A stretch of 64,000 nucleotides of DNA. Source: Actinospica sp035493475 (GTDB taxonomy: Bacteria > Actinomycetota > Actinomycetes > Streptomycetales > Catenulisporaceae). The notes beneath the pieces are model-generated. The model saw nothing but the letters and a program-made list of their open reading frames with translations. It was not told the origin of the DNA and did not search any database. The DNA lies in NCBI GenBank assembly GCA_035493475.1, contig DATJIF010000212.1, forward strand, positions 1 to 64,000. Reading direction: 5' to 3'. The position numbers were made by a program, and so were the translations under genes. Shown piece after piece: positions 41,010-49,848 of the stretch; position 1 is the first letter of the stretch; every line of letters begins with the position of its first letter.

Positions 41010-42218
41010 ATGGGAATCAGAACGATCAGGATCAGGCGGAGGGCCGCGGTGGCGGTCGCCACGGCGTGCGCGATCGGGGTGGCCGGGATCGTCGTGGCCG
41101 CGGCAGCGAACGGGGCGACCCCGGCGCTCGACCCGGCCGCGCTGCAGAAGGCGATCACCGTGCAGCCGGGCGAGGCGGCCGCCGGGACGGTCGCGCTCGT
41201 GCAGGACGGCGGGCAGACGTGGCAGGGCAGCTCCGGCGACGTACAGACCGGACAGCCGATCGCGGCGGGCGCGCACTTCCGGATCGGCAGCATCAGCAAG
41301 ACCTTCGAGGCCACGGTGCTGCTGCAACTCGTCGGCGAACACCGCGTCGACCTCGACCGGAGCGTGCAGCACTACCTCCCCGGCCTGCTGCCCGCCGACT
41401 TCCAGCCGATCACCGTGCGCGAACTGCTCGACATGACCAGCGGCCTGCCGCAGATCGCCGCCGGCGCCCCCGCCGTGACGAACGACCAGATCATCGACGG
41501 GCGCTTCGAGTACCAGACGTTCATGCAGGTCATCGAGTCCACGCTGCGCCCGAGCGGCCGAGCGTGGCCCGGCCCGGTGTTCGCGCCCGGCACCGAGCAG
41601 GCGTACAACTCGCTGAACTACCGGATCATCGGCCTGCTCATCGAACGCGTGACCGGCCACTCGTTCGCCGACGAGGTCACCACGCGCGTCCTCGACCCCC
41701 TGCACCTCACCGACACCTCGGTCCCCGAGCGCACGACGACGCTCCCGACCCCCTACCTGCACGGCTACCTGACCGACGATCAGGGCACCGTCGTGGACGT
41801 CAGCGACCAGGGCGGCGACCCGTCCAGCATGAACTCCACGACCGCCGACCTCGACCGCTTCATCACCGCGCTGTTCGGCGGCCGCCTACTCTCCCCCGCG
41901 CTGCTCACGCAGATGTTCGCGCTGCCGCACGACGCCCAGGGCGACCTGCTCCCGTACACCGGCAAGGACGGAAACTGCGCGACCGGCCCGCAGAAGGGTG
42001 AGGCGTGCTTCGGCCTCGGCATCGGAAGCGACACGCTGCCCGGCGGCACCGTCCTCTGGGGCAAGACCGGCCAGGACCCCGGCTACTTCACCGCGATGTT
42101 CGCGACCCGCGACCTGCAGCACGTCGGCGTCGTCTCCATCGGCGTGACCGACACGGCCGGAGAAGCCGGACTGGCGACGGCGAACCGACTGGCGGTGGCC
42201 GCCTTCCTGACGTCGTAG
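41010..42218 (+). CDS. Secreted serine hydrolase of the class C beta-lactamase / DD-peptidase fold
   Basis: A 402-residue exported enzyme. Signal peptide about residues 1-36 (VAVATACAIGVAGIVVAAA). The catalytic SxxK is GSISKTFE, the Tyr motif is YNSLNYRIIG, and the KTG-type motif is WGKTGQDPG. The middle HYLPGLLPADF is typical of this group. It resembles D-Ala-D-Ala carboxypeptidases and esterases more than true lactamases. Start ATG 41010 fits the leaderless promoter. A role in cell-wall trimming or drug hydrolysis is possible. Confidence 0.88.
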   Translation: MGIRTIRIRRRAAVAVATACAIGVAGIVVAAAANGATPALDPAALQKAITVQPGEAAAGTVALVQDGGQTWQGSSGDVQTGQPIAAGAHFRIGSISKTFEATVLLQLVGEHRVDLDRSVQHYLPGLLPADFQPITVRELLDMTSGLPQIAAGAPAVTNDQIIDGRFEYQTFMQVIESTLRPSGRAWPGPVFAPGTEQAYNSLNYRIIGLLIERVTGHSFADEVTTRVLDPLHLTDTSVPERTTTLPTPYLHGYLTDDQGTVVDVSDQGGDPSSMNSTTADLDRFITALFGGRLLSPALLTQMFALPHDAQGDLLPYTGKDGNCATGPQKGEACFGLGIGSDTLPGGTVLWGKTGQDPGYFTAMFATRDLQHVGVVSIGVTDTAGEAGLATANRLAVAAFLTS

Positions 42219-42219
42219 C

Positions 42220-43146
42220 TCACTTCGTGACGCGCGGGGCGGCGATCATCTCGGCGATCGCGTCGTCGAGCGGATGCGGCTCGATACCGAACTCCTTGGC
42301 GGCGGCGGAGGAGTCGATCACGAACGGCGCGCGGAACTGGTACTGCGTCTCGCGCAGTTCGCGGACGATCGGATCGGCGAGCCCGCCGAGCCAGAGCACG
42401 AACTCAGGCATCGAGGACACGCGCGCCGCGGGCACTCCGGCGATCGCGCAGGTGCGTTCGCAGAGTTCGCGCATGCTGATCGGCGGGGCGGTCGGCACGT
42501 GCCACGGCCGCCCCCACGCCGTCTCGGAGTCCGCGACGGCGACCAGCGTGCGCGCCACGTCGCCGATGTAGGTCCAGCTGTGCGGCGCGTCCAGCGCGGC
42601 GGGCAGGAACGCGCGCTTGCCCGCCAGCAGCCGGGGCAGCGCGCTGACCGTGAACATCCCCTGCGCGCCCGCGCCGACGTAGTCCGACCCGCGCACCTCG
42701 GCCGCCCGCACCTCACCGGCCCGATGCGCCGCGAGCGCGTCGCCCCACATCCGAGCCCTGACCTGCCCCTTGGCGCCGGCCGAACGCAGCGGCAGCGCCT
42801 CCGTCATCACGCCGTCCACCGCGCCGTACGCATACAGGTTGCCCACATGCACCAGCCCGGCGCCGCTCGCCTTCGCCGCCGAGAGCATCGAGCTCGCCAA
42901 CGGCGGCCAGTCCACGAGCCAGCGGTTGTACGGCGGATTCGCGCAGTTGTAGATCGCCGTCGCGCCCACACATCGCCGAGCGAGCGCGTCGGCGTCGGAC
43001 GCGTCCATGGCCACCCGCTCCACGCCGGGATGCTCCGGCCCCGAACCGCTCCGCGTGAGCACCCGCACCTGGTCGCCACGCTCGGCGAGCAGCAGCGCCG
43101 TCTTCGTTCCCACCGGTCCGGCACCCACGATGACGTGCAAAGACAT
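42220..43146 (-). CDS. NAD(P)-dependent epimerase/dehydratase-like oxidoreductase
   Basis: A 308-residue extended short-chain Rossmann protein. The cofactor loop is VIVGAGPVGTKTALLLAERG, and the middle holds GLVHVGNLYAYGAVDG with a Tyr where the SDR catalytic Tyr is expected, though the YxxxK is not intact. HSWTYIGDVARTLVAVAD is the NAD-epimerase family signature. GGAGGG precedes the ATG. Divergent from a TetR gene with two identical operators between, so it is induced when that repressor is released. Substrate unknown. Confidence 0.87.
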   Translation of the reverse strand: MSLHVIVGAGPVGTKTALLLAERGDQVRVLTRSGSGPEHPGVERVAMDASDADALARRCVGATAIYNCANPPYNRWLVDWPPLASSMLSAAKASGAGLVHVGNLYAYGAVDGVMTEALPLRSAGAKGQVRARMWGDALAAHRAGEVRAAEVRGSDYVGAGAQGMFTVSALPRLLAGKRAFLPAALDAPHSWTYIGDVARTLVAVADSETAWGRPWHVPTAPPISMRELCERTCAIAGVPAARVSSMPEFVLWLGGLADPIVRELRETQYQFRAPFVIDSSAAAKEFGIEPHPLDDAIAEMIAAPRVTK

Positions 43147-43184
43147 GATTCAGCCCTCCAGATCGCGTACAGCGTTCCAATTCA

Positions 43185-43247
43185 AGAACACTGTTCTCTC
43201 AACTCCAATGTGCCACCGCCGCCGCCCTACGTCAAGAACACTGTTCT
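43185..43247. promoter_or_regulatory. Two identical TetR operators exactly 50 bp apart
   Basis: AGAACACTGTTCT, embedded in TCAAGAACACTGTTCTCT, occurs at 43185-43197 and 43235-43247. The 13-bp core is a perfect palindrome. A related TTCTCG / CGAGAA pair lies near 43263-43280 over the TetR start. The two exact sites probably control the epimerase gene and the TetR gene respectively. Confidence 0.82.
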
Positions 43248-43289
43248 CTGAACGGACGCATGTTCTCGATCTGTGCGAGAATGGCCCTC

Positions 43290-44039
43290 ATGTCAGTGCC
43301 ACCCCTGCGTGCCCGCCTCCGCGCCGAGACGATCGCCGAGATCCGCGCGATCGCCAGGCGACACCTCGCCACCGACGGCGCGAACCTCTCGCTGCGCGCC
43401 GTGGCACGCGACGCCGGGCTGGTCCCCTCCGCCCTCTACCGCTACTTCCCGAGCCGCGATGCGCTGCTGACCGCGCTCATCACCGACGCGTACACCTCGC
43501 TCGCCGAGACCGCGCAGGCCGCCGAGGCCGCCGTGCCCCGCGACGACCTGCCGGGCCGCTTCCTCGCCCTGGCCCACGCCGTGCGCACGTGGGCCCTCGA
43601 CAACCCGGCCGAGTACGCGCTGATCTACGGCAGCCCCGTCCCCGACTACACGGCCCCGCCCGAGACCACCCAGCCGGCGGCTATCGTCGTGCTCGTACTC
43701 GTCCACATCCTTTTCGAGTCCATCGCGGGCGGCCACCGCCCCCGCGTCCCGGCCCGCCCCCTCCCCGCCGAAACCGTCGCCGACCTGCGCCGCCTCATCG
43801 ACCAAGCCGCCCCTGAAACCCGCCCCGCGAACTGGACCGACCCCGCCGACCCCACCCCCGAGGCAGCCCTCGCCGTCGGCCTGATGCTCTGGACCCAACT
43901 CTTCGGCCTCGTCAGCTTCGAGGTCTTCGGCCGCCTCGACGACATGATCGAGCACCGCCGCGCCTACTTCGACCACCAGATCCGCACCCTCATCGACCTC
44001 GCAGGCCTCGAACCCACCCCCACCGGAGCCACCCCGTGA
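43290..44039 (+). CDS. TetR family transcriptional regulator
   Basis: A 249-residue regulator. The HTH is LRAETIAEIRAIARRHLATD followed by LSLRAVARDAGLVPSALYRY and FPSRDALLTAL. The C-terminal domain (TetR_C_13-like, VRTWALDNPAEYALIYGSPV) is typical of a widespread actinomycete group. ATG 43290 begins the conserved region; ATG 43260 and 43281 are alternatives. The stop overlaps the next gene (GTGA), so the zinc-ribbon protein is co-translated. Confidence 0.9.
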   Translation: MSVPPLRARLRAETIAEIRAIARRHLATDGANLSLRAVARDAGLVPSALYRYFPSRDALLTALITDAYTSLAETAQAAEAAVPRDDLPGRFLALAHAVRTWALDNPAEYALIYGSPVPDYTAPPETTQPAAIVVLVLVHILFESIAGGHRPRVPARPLPAETVADLRRLIDQAAPETRPANWTDPADPTPEAALAVGLMLWTQLFGLVSFEVFGRLDDMIEHRRAYFDHQIRTLIDLAGLEPTPTGATP

Positions 44040-44425
44040 CCACGACGTTCGGCTGCCCCCACTGCTACGCCGAAGACCTCCCCGCCGCCGACGCGGACGA
44101 CCACAAGCGCTACGAACTCGACACGAACCTCGAGGACGACTCGCACTTCATCGTCAGCATCCTGCGCTGCCGCGCGTGCGGCCAGCACTTCATCTCCATA
44201 TTCACCGAGTACGTCGACTGGGAGTACAGCGAGGACGACCAATACCGGACCCTGATGCCCCTCACCGAGCAGGAGGCCGCCGACCTCCGCTCCCGCGCCG
44301 CCTCCGTGCACGACGTCGGCGACCTGGGCCGCACCCGCCGCTACGTCGAAAGCTCCTGGCCCAGCCGCACTGCCAAGACCATCCGCTGGACCTCTGGCGC
44401 CTTCGAGGTCCGCGAGGGCCGCTGA
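44036..44425 (+). CDS. Small protein with two CxxC pairs (zinc-ribbon-like), unrecognised
   Basis: A 129-residue cytoplasmic protein beginning at GTG 44036, coupled to the TetR gene by a four-base overlap. FGCPHCYAEDL near the start and RCRACGQHF near residue 46 give four cysteines spaced like a zinc ribbon. The rest is acidic (DTNLEDDSHF, WEYSEDDQY). No known enzymatic motif. It may be a metal-stabilised accessory or DNA-binding partner; function unknown. Confidence 0.75.
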   Translation: MTTTFGCPHCYAEDLPAADADDHKRYELDTNLEDDSHFIVSILRCRACGQHFISIFTEYVDWEYSEDDQYRTLMPLTEQEAADLRSRAASVHDVGDLGRTRRYVESSWPSRTAKTIRWTSGAFEVREGR

Positions 44426-44432
44426 CGGCCGA

Positions 44433-44461
44433 AACCCTCTACACTCCCGCGTGGGAGGGTT
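44433..44461 (+). promoter_or_regulatory. Hairpin that can hide the ribosome site of the DUF1906 gene
   Basis: AACCCTC (44433-44439) is complementary to GAGGGTT (44455-44461), and CTCCC (44444-44448) to GGGAG (44453-44457). The two pairings exclude each other, and both use the GGGAGGG that should serve as ribosome site for ATG 44468. A translational switch is possible. Confidence 0.4.
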
Positions 44462-44467
44462 AACAAG

Positions 44468-45730
44468 ATGCGGTCTCGATGGTGGTATGCGGGTATTGGC
44501 ACGGTGGCGGCGGTGGCTGCCATCGGGGCGTCCATGGCAATAGCCTCGACTGCGGAGGCCACGCCGCCCCGCTCAGTCTCGTACCTCGGCCACACGTTCG
44601 CCGTGCCAGCCGGATGGAGCCTCGTCGACCTGCGGACGAATCCGACAGCGTGCGTACGCTTCGACGTGCACGCGGTCTACGTGGGAACGCCGTCGACCGA
44701 GCAGAAATGTGCGGCGAGCGGCGGGGGCGCAGTACGCGGCGCGGTACTCATCGCCCCCTCCCCCACCGCGAGAACGGCCCGCGCCACCGACGATTCCGTA
44801 GAGCAGCGCATCACGGCCACGCTCCCCGGAATCGAAATCACCGCGTCGTACGGCAGCGACCGCACCAGTGTGGTCGCACTGCTGACGGCCGCAGGCGTAC
44901 CCAAGCCCTCCGTCACGTCCGGCGTAACGGCGAAGGTGACGCCGATACAGGGTCCTGTGACAGCGAGCCTCGTGGCCACGATGACGGAGAGCTACAGGGG
45001 CCTCGGCTTCGACGCGTGCGCTGCTCCGAGCACCTCGGACATGACCTCGTGGGGCAAGTCGCCGTTCTCCGCGATCGGTGTCTACATCGGTGGCGCGGGA
45101 CGGGCGTGCACCCAACCGAACCTCACCGCTTCGTGGGTCTCAACGGAGACGGCGGCCGGCTGGCATCTGCTCCCCCTCTACGTCGGGCCGCAGGTCGCGT
45201 ACAACACGATCACCAGCGCCGCCGCTCAAGGCATCTCCAGCGCACAGGACGCAGCAAACCAGGCCTCGTCCTTGGGGATCGGCAAGGGTGCAGTGCTCTA
45301 CTACGACATGGAGGGCGGCTCGTACACGACCGCCGAGTCCGCCACGGCCCAGACCTTCCTGGCCGCGTGGACCACCGAACTGCATACGCTCGGCTACCAC
45401 TCAGCGGTCTACGGCAGCGAGACCGGCGCGATCGGCGCCATGACCTCGGACTGGGGCAAGGTGACCGAGCCGGACATCCTCGACGTCGCCAACTGGAACA
45501 GCCAGGCCGACGACGATCCGGGCGCCGACACCGCCAACCACTGGACCGGCCACCGCGTGCACCAGTTCGAGGGCGACGCCAACGCCACGTACGGCGGCGT
45601 CACCATCAACATCGATCAGGACTACTTCGGCCTGGCCCGCCCCTGCCCGCCGATCACCACCCCCGGCTCCCCCGCACTCCCGCTCTACCGCGAGAACTGC
45701 TCCGCCCTACCGATCCCGTCGCACACCTGA
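44468..45730 (+). CDS. Secreted DUF1906 (glycoside hydrolase-like, Rv2525c-type) protein
   Basis: A 420-residue exported protein. Signal peptide about residues 1-32 (GTVAAVAAIGASMAIASTAEA). Residues about 175-410 match DUF1906: GLGFDACAAPSTSDMTSWGK, YIGGAGRAC, WHLLPLYVGPQ, VLYYDMEGGSY and DYFGLARPC. The fold is a TIM barrel like GH25 lysozymes, with Asp and Glu in YYDMEGG at the expected catalytic site. The N-terminal 140 residues are a separate domain. A role at the cell wall is likely; activity is unproven for the family. Confidence 0.88.
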   Translation: MRSRWWYAGIGTVAAVAAIGASMAIASTAEATPPRSVSYLGHTFAVPAGWSLVDLRTNPTACVRFDVHAVYVGTPSTEQKCAASGGGAVRGAVLIAPSPTARTARATDDSVEQRITATLPGIEITASYGSDRTSVVALLTAAGVPKPSVTSGVTAKVTPIQGPVTASLVATMTESYRGLGFDACAAPSTSDMTSWGKSPFSAIGVYIGGAGRACTQPNLTASWVSTETAAGWHLLPLYVGPQVAYNTITSAAAQGISSAQDAANQASSLGIGKGAVLYYDMEGGSYTTAESATAQTFLAAWTTELHTLGYHSAVYGSETGAIGAMTSDWGKVTEPDILDVANWNSQADDDPGADTANHWTGHRVHQFEGDANATYGGVTINIDQDYFGLARPCPPITTPGSPALPLYRENCSALPIPSHT

Positions 45731-45745
45731 TCGCTGCTATTTGCT

Positions 45746-46777
45746 TCACGGCGTGAGCACGACCTTGCCGCTCACCGTTCCGGACTCGGCCAGGCGCATG
45801 GCCTCGACCACCTTGGCCAGCGGAAGTTCCGCCCCGACCGCCGACGTGATCCGACCGTCGCGCATGGCCAGGAACACCTGCGTGAGATCGGCGCGCAGGC
45901 GGGCGCGGAAGCGGGCCTTGGACAGCGAGCGCCCGGCCCAGACGTTGAAGAAATATGCGTGGCGCCGGTTCGGCAGCGAGTTCCACAGCGTGACGCGGCC
46001 GAGGATCTTCAGCACCGGCCACTGCTTCGAGCCCTCGTCGTCGCGGGTCGAGGCGCTGCCGTAGGAGACGAGCGTGCCGCCGGGCGCGAGCATGTGCCAG
46101 GAGTCGATGACGCTGCGGCCGCCGACGTGGTCGAACACCGCGTCTACCCCGCCCGGCGCGATTTCCCGCACCCGCTCGGCGATGTCCTCGGTCCGGTAGT
46201 CGATGGGCGTCACGCCACGTGCGCGCAGCTCGTCGTGATGCCGCACGGACGCGGTTCCGATCACCCGCACCCCGGCCACATGCGCGAGCTGCACGAGCAT
46301 CGATCCGACGCCGCCGTTCGCGCCGTGCACCAGGATCGTCTGCCCGCTACGCACGCGCGCCTTGCGGTGCAACATTTGCCACGCGGTGATCCCGTTGACC
46401 ACCGCAGTCTCGGCGTCGGCGGCGCCCAGGCGCTCCGGCACCTCGACGAGATCGGCGGCCTCAAGCAGCACATGGCTGGCCCACCCCCCGACCTTGGTCA
46501 ACGCGGCCACACGCGTGCCCAGCAGTCCACGATCCACGCCCTCGCCGACCGCCTGCACGACGCCAACGACGTCGTATCCGGGCACGAACGGGAACGGCGG
46601 CTGGTCGTAGTAGCGCCCGCGCCGCATCTGCTGCTCGGCGAAAGAAACGCCGGTCGCCTCCATCCGCACGACAACCTGCCCCGCGGCGGGCCCCGGCACC
46701 GGACCGTGCCGCAGCTCGAGTCCCTCGGGCTCGACCTTGCCGGGCAGCACCACTTCGACGCGCTCTTCGAGTTCCAT
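45746..46777 (-). CDS. Medium-chain zinc-free quinone oxidoreductase (MDR family)
   Basis: A 343-residue NADPH-dependent oxidoreductase. The N-terminal GroES-like domain has PFPFVPGYDVVGVVQAVGEG; the Rossmann loop is LVHGANGGVGSMLVQLAH, with DAVFDHVGG and LAPGGTLVSYGS. No structural or catalytic zinc cysteines are seen, so it belongs with quinone reductases. ATG 46777 follows GGAGAC. A TetR-like operator lies 43-60 bp upstream, matching one at the neighbouring TetR gene. It probably reduces toxic quinones or enones. Confidence 0.92.
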   Translation of the reverse strand: MELEERVEVVLPGKVEPEGLELRHGPVPGPAAGQVVVRMEATGVSFAEQQMRRGRYYDQPPFPFVPGYDVVGVVQAVGEGVDRGLLGTRVAALTKVGGWASHVLLEAADLVEVPERLGAADAETAVVNGITAWQMLHRKARVRSGQTILVHGANGGVGSMLVQLAHVAGVRVIGTASVRHHDELRARGVTPIDYRTEDIAERVREIAPGGVDAVFDHVGGRSVIDSWHMLAPGGTLVSYGSASTRDDEGSKQWPVLKILGRVTLWNSLPNRRHAYFFNVWAGRSLSKARFRARLRADLTQVFLAMRDGRITSAVGAELPLAKVVEAMRLAESGTVSGKVVLTP

Positions 46778-46819
46778 GACGGGTCTCCTCACGATGGTTG
46801 CGCACACGTGGCGCATATG

Positions 46820-46837
46820 TGTGTGGTTGAACACTCA
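46820..46837 (-). promoter_or_regulatory. TetR-like operator before the quinone oxidoreductase gene
   Basis: Read on the minus strand, TGAGTGTTCAACCACACA resembles the site at the TetR gene start (TGAGTAATAAACCACTCA): 14 of 18 bases match. The arms TGAGT / ACACA are imperfectly inverted here. Confidence 0.6.
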
Positions 46838-46903
46838 CTCTCGCGCCCGGATAAAACGCGGCCCCGGAGGACCGCGCTCAATCCCGCCGCGCGACTGCTT
46901 CGA

Positions 46904-47470
46904 CTAGAAATGCCGAATGTCGACGGTCAGGGTCCTGGCCCACGGCGCGTCCACTTCCTCGGCCCCGATGGAGACGATGAGGTGGCACAGCATGCCGTTG
47001 GCGAAAAACCCCTGCACCTGATGCTCGTCTCCCCCGGAGGCGCCGCGCACGTACTCCACGACGTGCGCGTACCCCCGGCGGACGGCGTCGCGCACCGCGG
47101 GCTCCGACACCGCCGCGGCCTGCGCGTGCAACTGGATCAGCACCAGGTCGCGGTCGGTGATCAGCTTGGCGTACGCGTCTCCCATGGCGGCGAGCACCAC
47201 ATGCGCCGAACCGCCGTCCGCGTCCGCGACGGCCTGCTCGAGGCAGCCGCGGACCTGGACGAAGCAGCGTTCGACGACCGCGACGAACAGCGACTCCTTG
47301 TTCGGGAACAGCCGGTAGACGTACGCCTGCGAGATCCCCGCCTGCTTCGCGACCTCCGTCGTGGTGGTCCCGAAGTACCCGCGCGCCGCGAAGGTGCCGA
47401 TCGCCGTGCGCAGGACCGTCTCGCGCCGCTCCTCGGCGGTGGACAGTTGGCGGGTTCGCTCGTTCGTCAT
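46904..47470 (-). CDS. TetR family transcriptional regulator
   Basis: A 188-residue regulator. The HTH spans about residues 15-60: REMTVLRTAIG-type start (here RRETVLRTAIGTFAARGYFG), TTTTEVAKQAGISQAYVYRL and FPNKESLFVAVV. The C-terminal domain is a helical ligand pocket. It lies upstream of, and in the same direction as, the oxidoreductase gene, with similar operators before both, so it likely represses itself and that gene. Confidence 0.92.
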   Translation of the reverse strand: MTNERTRQLSTAEERRETVLRTAIGTFAARGYFGTTTTEVAKQAGISQAYVYRLFPNKESLFVAVVERCFVQVRGCLEQAVADADGGSAHVVLAAMGDAYAKLITDRDLVLIQLHAQAAAVSEPAVRDAVRRGYAHVVEYVRGASGGDEHQVQGFFANGMLCHLIVSIGAEEVDAPWARTLTVDIRHF

Positions 47471-47471
47471 A

Positions 47472-47489
47472 TGAGTAATAAACCACTCA
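47472..47489. promoter_or_regulatory. TetR operator at the start of the TetR gene
   Basis: TGAGTAATAAACCACTCA has perfectly inverted arms TGAGT / ACTCA around eight bases and lies two bases before the start codon, a position suited to autorepression. Confidence 0.68.
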
Positions 47490-47560
47490 CACTTGCCCGC
47501 GTCAAGCCCGAGCCCGCCGCGCGCTTCCGATCTCGCCCATCCTCACTACCTCACCACGAG

Positions 47561-49798
47561 CTACGAGATCCCGAGGGTGACGCTGTTCGACGTGCCGCCA
47601 CTCGTGGTCACCGACACGCTCGCCGTAGTACCGGACGCAACCGCCCACTCGTTGCTAGGCCCGGACGGCTCCGGCACCGTGAACGTGATCGACGTGTTGC
47701 TCCAGCTGTCGATCGTGAACAGCGCCAGATCGACCGGGCCGCCCCAGTTGATGCCGTTGTCGGAGAAGGTGACGTAGCGCCCCGCCTGGGCCGCGCCGAA
47801 ATTCGTGCCGGTGATGGTGACCTTCGTCCCGGCCGAGGCGGAGCTCGCAGAGATCGAGGAGATCGCGGGCGCGGACGGGATGTTGGCGACGGTGATGTAG
47901 TTCAGATTGATCGCGCCAGTGTCACCGCTCGTGCGCGCGACAGTGATCAGGTTCGTGCCGCCGGTCAGCGTCACGGTGCCGGAAACCGTGCCCCACGTCG
48001 TCCACGCGGTGTCGAGGTTGCCGAAATTGACGGTGACCGGGGACATCACGACGTTGCCGGACTCGTCGCCGACACCGACGGTCATCGTGCTCGTCGCGCC
48101 GGTGCCGTTCGCGTACCGGTACGTGATGGCGTACGTTCCGGCAGTCGGCGCGTCCACCGCGAAGGTCACCGAGGCACCGGCGTTCGCGGACTGGAGGTTG
48201 TCGACGAAGCCCATCGCGGCGTAGCCGGTGTGGTTGTTGTTGAACATCGCGCCGCCGTTCCAGTTGGCGAACGCGGCCTGGTACGTGTTCACGCTCAGAC
48301 CGGTCGGCACGACGTGCACGATCTGCGAGGCGTGCGGGGCCAGCGCCGTGGAAATCTGGCTCTGCCCGGTGGCGGTCGTGCAGGCCCACAGGTCGTACAC
48401 GGTCGCGGTGCCGCTGAGCCCGAGGTCGCTGGAGAAGCTGATCGACTTCGTCACGGTGCTGCTGTCGTTCCGGTTGAACAGCGCGACGACCCACGAGCCG
48501 TCGGGAAGCTGACCGGCCCAGCGCTCCGTGTCCCGCGCGCCCGAGTCCGACGAGTAGAAATCGCCGTTGTAGTAGTACGGCTTGCCGACCAGACCCTGCC
48601 GGCGCAGGGCGAGGACCGCCGTGTTCTGCCACAGACTGATGTCGCTGCCGATCGTGTCCACGCGGTCGGTGATCGCGAGCTGCGACCCGGCGACCGTGAA
48701 CAAGTTGATCGCGGTCTGCCTCTCCGCGGTGGAGCTGAAGCTGCTCATCGCGAGGAAGTCGCCGTCCAGGATCAGCCCGGTGCGCCCGGACAGGTGCGAC
48801 CAGCCGGTGAAGCCGCAGAACGGGTTGTACCACTGGCTCCAGTCGTTCTGCCAGGTCTGCCGTCCGCCGCTGAGCCAGGACCAGCCGCCGGTCGTCATGT
48901 CCGCGTCGATGCGCACCGAGTCGCCGTAGAGGATCTCGTTCGCGGCGTTGTTGAACAGGTTCGGCATCACGACGCTGACCTCGATGCCGTTGCCCGCCGC
49001 CTCCGCGACCCAGGACAGGGCGGTCGCGTAGTCCGCGCTGCCGTGGTCCACGCCGACGGTGCCGACGTTCGCGTCGTAGCCCGACTCGTACCAGGACCAG
49101 AAGTCGGTGCGCAGGAAGGCGACGCCCATGTTCTTGAAGTAGTCCACGTAGCCCTGGACGTACTCCTTGGCGCCGTTCGCGCTGACGTTGACCCAGTAGA
49201 TTTCGTCGTCGGAGTTGAGCACGTCGCCCGAGGTGACGATGTCGGCGACCGGGATCGACGTGCCCACGACCGTGATCGAGGTGTCCTTGACCGCGCTCGC
49301 CGCGACCCACAGCGGGTTGTAGTAGACCCCGAGCTTCATGCCCAGGCCCGCGAGGTAGCTGACGTAGTAGGCCCAGCCGTTCGTCCACGAGTCGCTGTAG
49401 CTGGTGATGTAGCCGTTGGAGTTCGTGGTCTGCGTGTAGTCGACCCAGCCGTCCGTGCAGCACATCGTGTAGCCGTACGGCGCGAGGTTCTCCGCGACCC
49501 ACGTGATGTTCTGCTGCCACACGCTCTCGGTCAGCGTGGCGTTGTTCGTGTAGTTCCAGCTGTACGGCGACCAGTACAGCGGCCCAACCCCAGCGCGCGT
49601 GTAGACGCTGTTCCGACTGGTCACCGGCAAACTAGGCGACCCAGCCGCAGCGAGAGCCACGTCCAGCGGCACGGCCGGCCGAGCACCGACCACACCCCCG
49701 TCCCCCGTGCCCCGCCCCGCACCGATCGCCAACGCCGTCAACGACCCCGCGGCGGCCACTCCAGTACCACGCAGCAGTGCTCGACGGGAGATACTCAT
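47561..49798 (-). CDS. Tat-exported GH27-like glycoside hydrolase (isomalto-dextranase-like) with CBM35-like and IPT/TIG domains
   Basis: A 745-residue secreted enzyme. ATG 49798 has GGAGG eight bases upstream; the signal has a twin-Arg motif (SRRALLRG). Residues about 50-390 form the GH27/clan-D barrel: WVAENLAPYGYTMCCTDGWV, MKLGVYYNPLW, nucleophile candidate D in FLRTDFWSWYES and acid/base candidate in VRIDADMTTGGWSW. A beta-sandwich follows, then a CBM35-like module at about 500-640 (FANWNGGAMFNNNHTGYAAM) and an IPT/TIG domain (SSASAGTKVTITGTNFGAAQ). GH27 holds alpha-galactosidases and isomalto-dextranases; FLRTDF and the neighbouring glucan genes favour the latter. Confidence 0.85.
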   Translation of the reverse strand: MSISRRALLRGTGVAAAGSLTALAIGAGRGTGDGGVVGARPAVPLDVALAAAGSPSLPVTSRNSVYTRAGVGPLYWSPYSWNYTNNATLTESVWQQNITWVAENLAPYGYTMCCTDGWVDYTQTTNSNGYITSYSDSWTNGWAYYVSYLAGLGMKLGVYYNPLWVAASAVKDTSITVVGTSIPVADIVTSGDVLNSDDEIYWVNVSANGAKEYVQGYVDYFKNMGVAFLRTDFWSWYESGYDANVGTVGVDHGSADYATALSWVAEAAGNGIEVSVVMPNLFNNAANEILYGDSVRIDADMTTGGWSWLSGGRQTWQNDWSQWYNPFCGFTGWSHLSGRTGLILDGDFLAMSSFSSTAERQTAINLFTVAGSQLAITDRVDTIGSDISLWQNTAVLALRRQGLVGKPYYYNGDFYSSDSGARDTERWAGQLPDGSWVVALFNRNDSSTVTKSISFSSDLGLSGTATVYDLWACTTATGQSQISTALAPHASQIVHVVPTGLSVNTYQAAFANWNGGAMFNNNHTGYAAMGFVDNLQSANAGASVTFAVDAPTAGTYAITYRYANGTGATSTMTVGVGDESGNVVMSPVTVNFGNLDTAWTTWGTVSGTVTLTGGTNLITVARTSGDTGAINLNYITVANIPSAPAISSISASSASAGTKVTITGTNFGAAQAGRYVTFSDNGINWGGPVDLALFTIDSWSNTSITFTVPEPSGPSNEWAVASGTTASVSVTTSGGTSNSVTLGIS

Positions 49799-49848
49799 CC
49801 TCGCTGCCTCCAAAGCCGTGGGCGCACTCCGCTGTGCGCGCGCTGGTG

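Noticed and set aside
49799..49813. TTG start at 49813 for the GH27-like gene
   Set aside because: ATG 49798 has GGAGG at ideal spacing and begins the Tat signal; the TTG would place the ribosome site inside the coding region.
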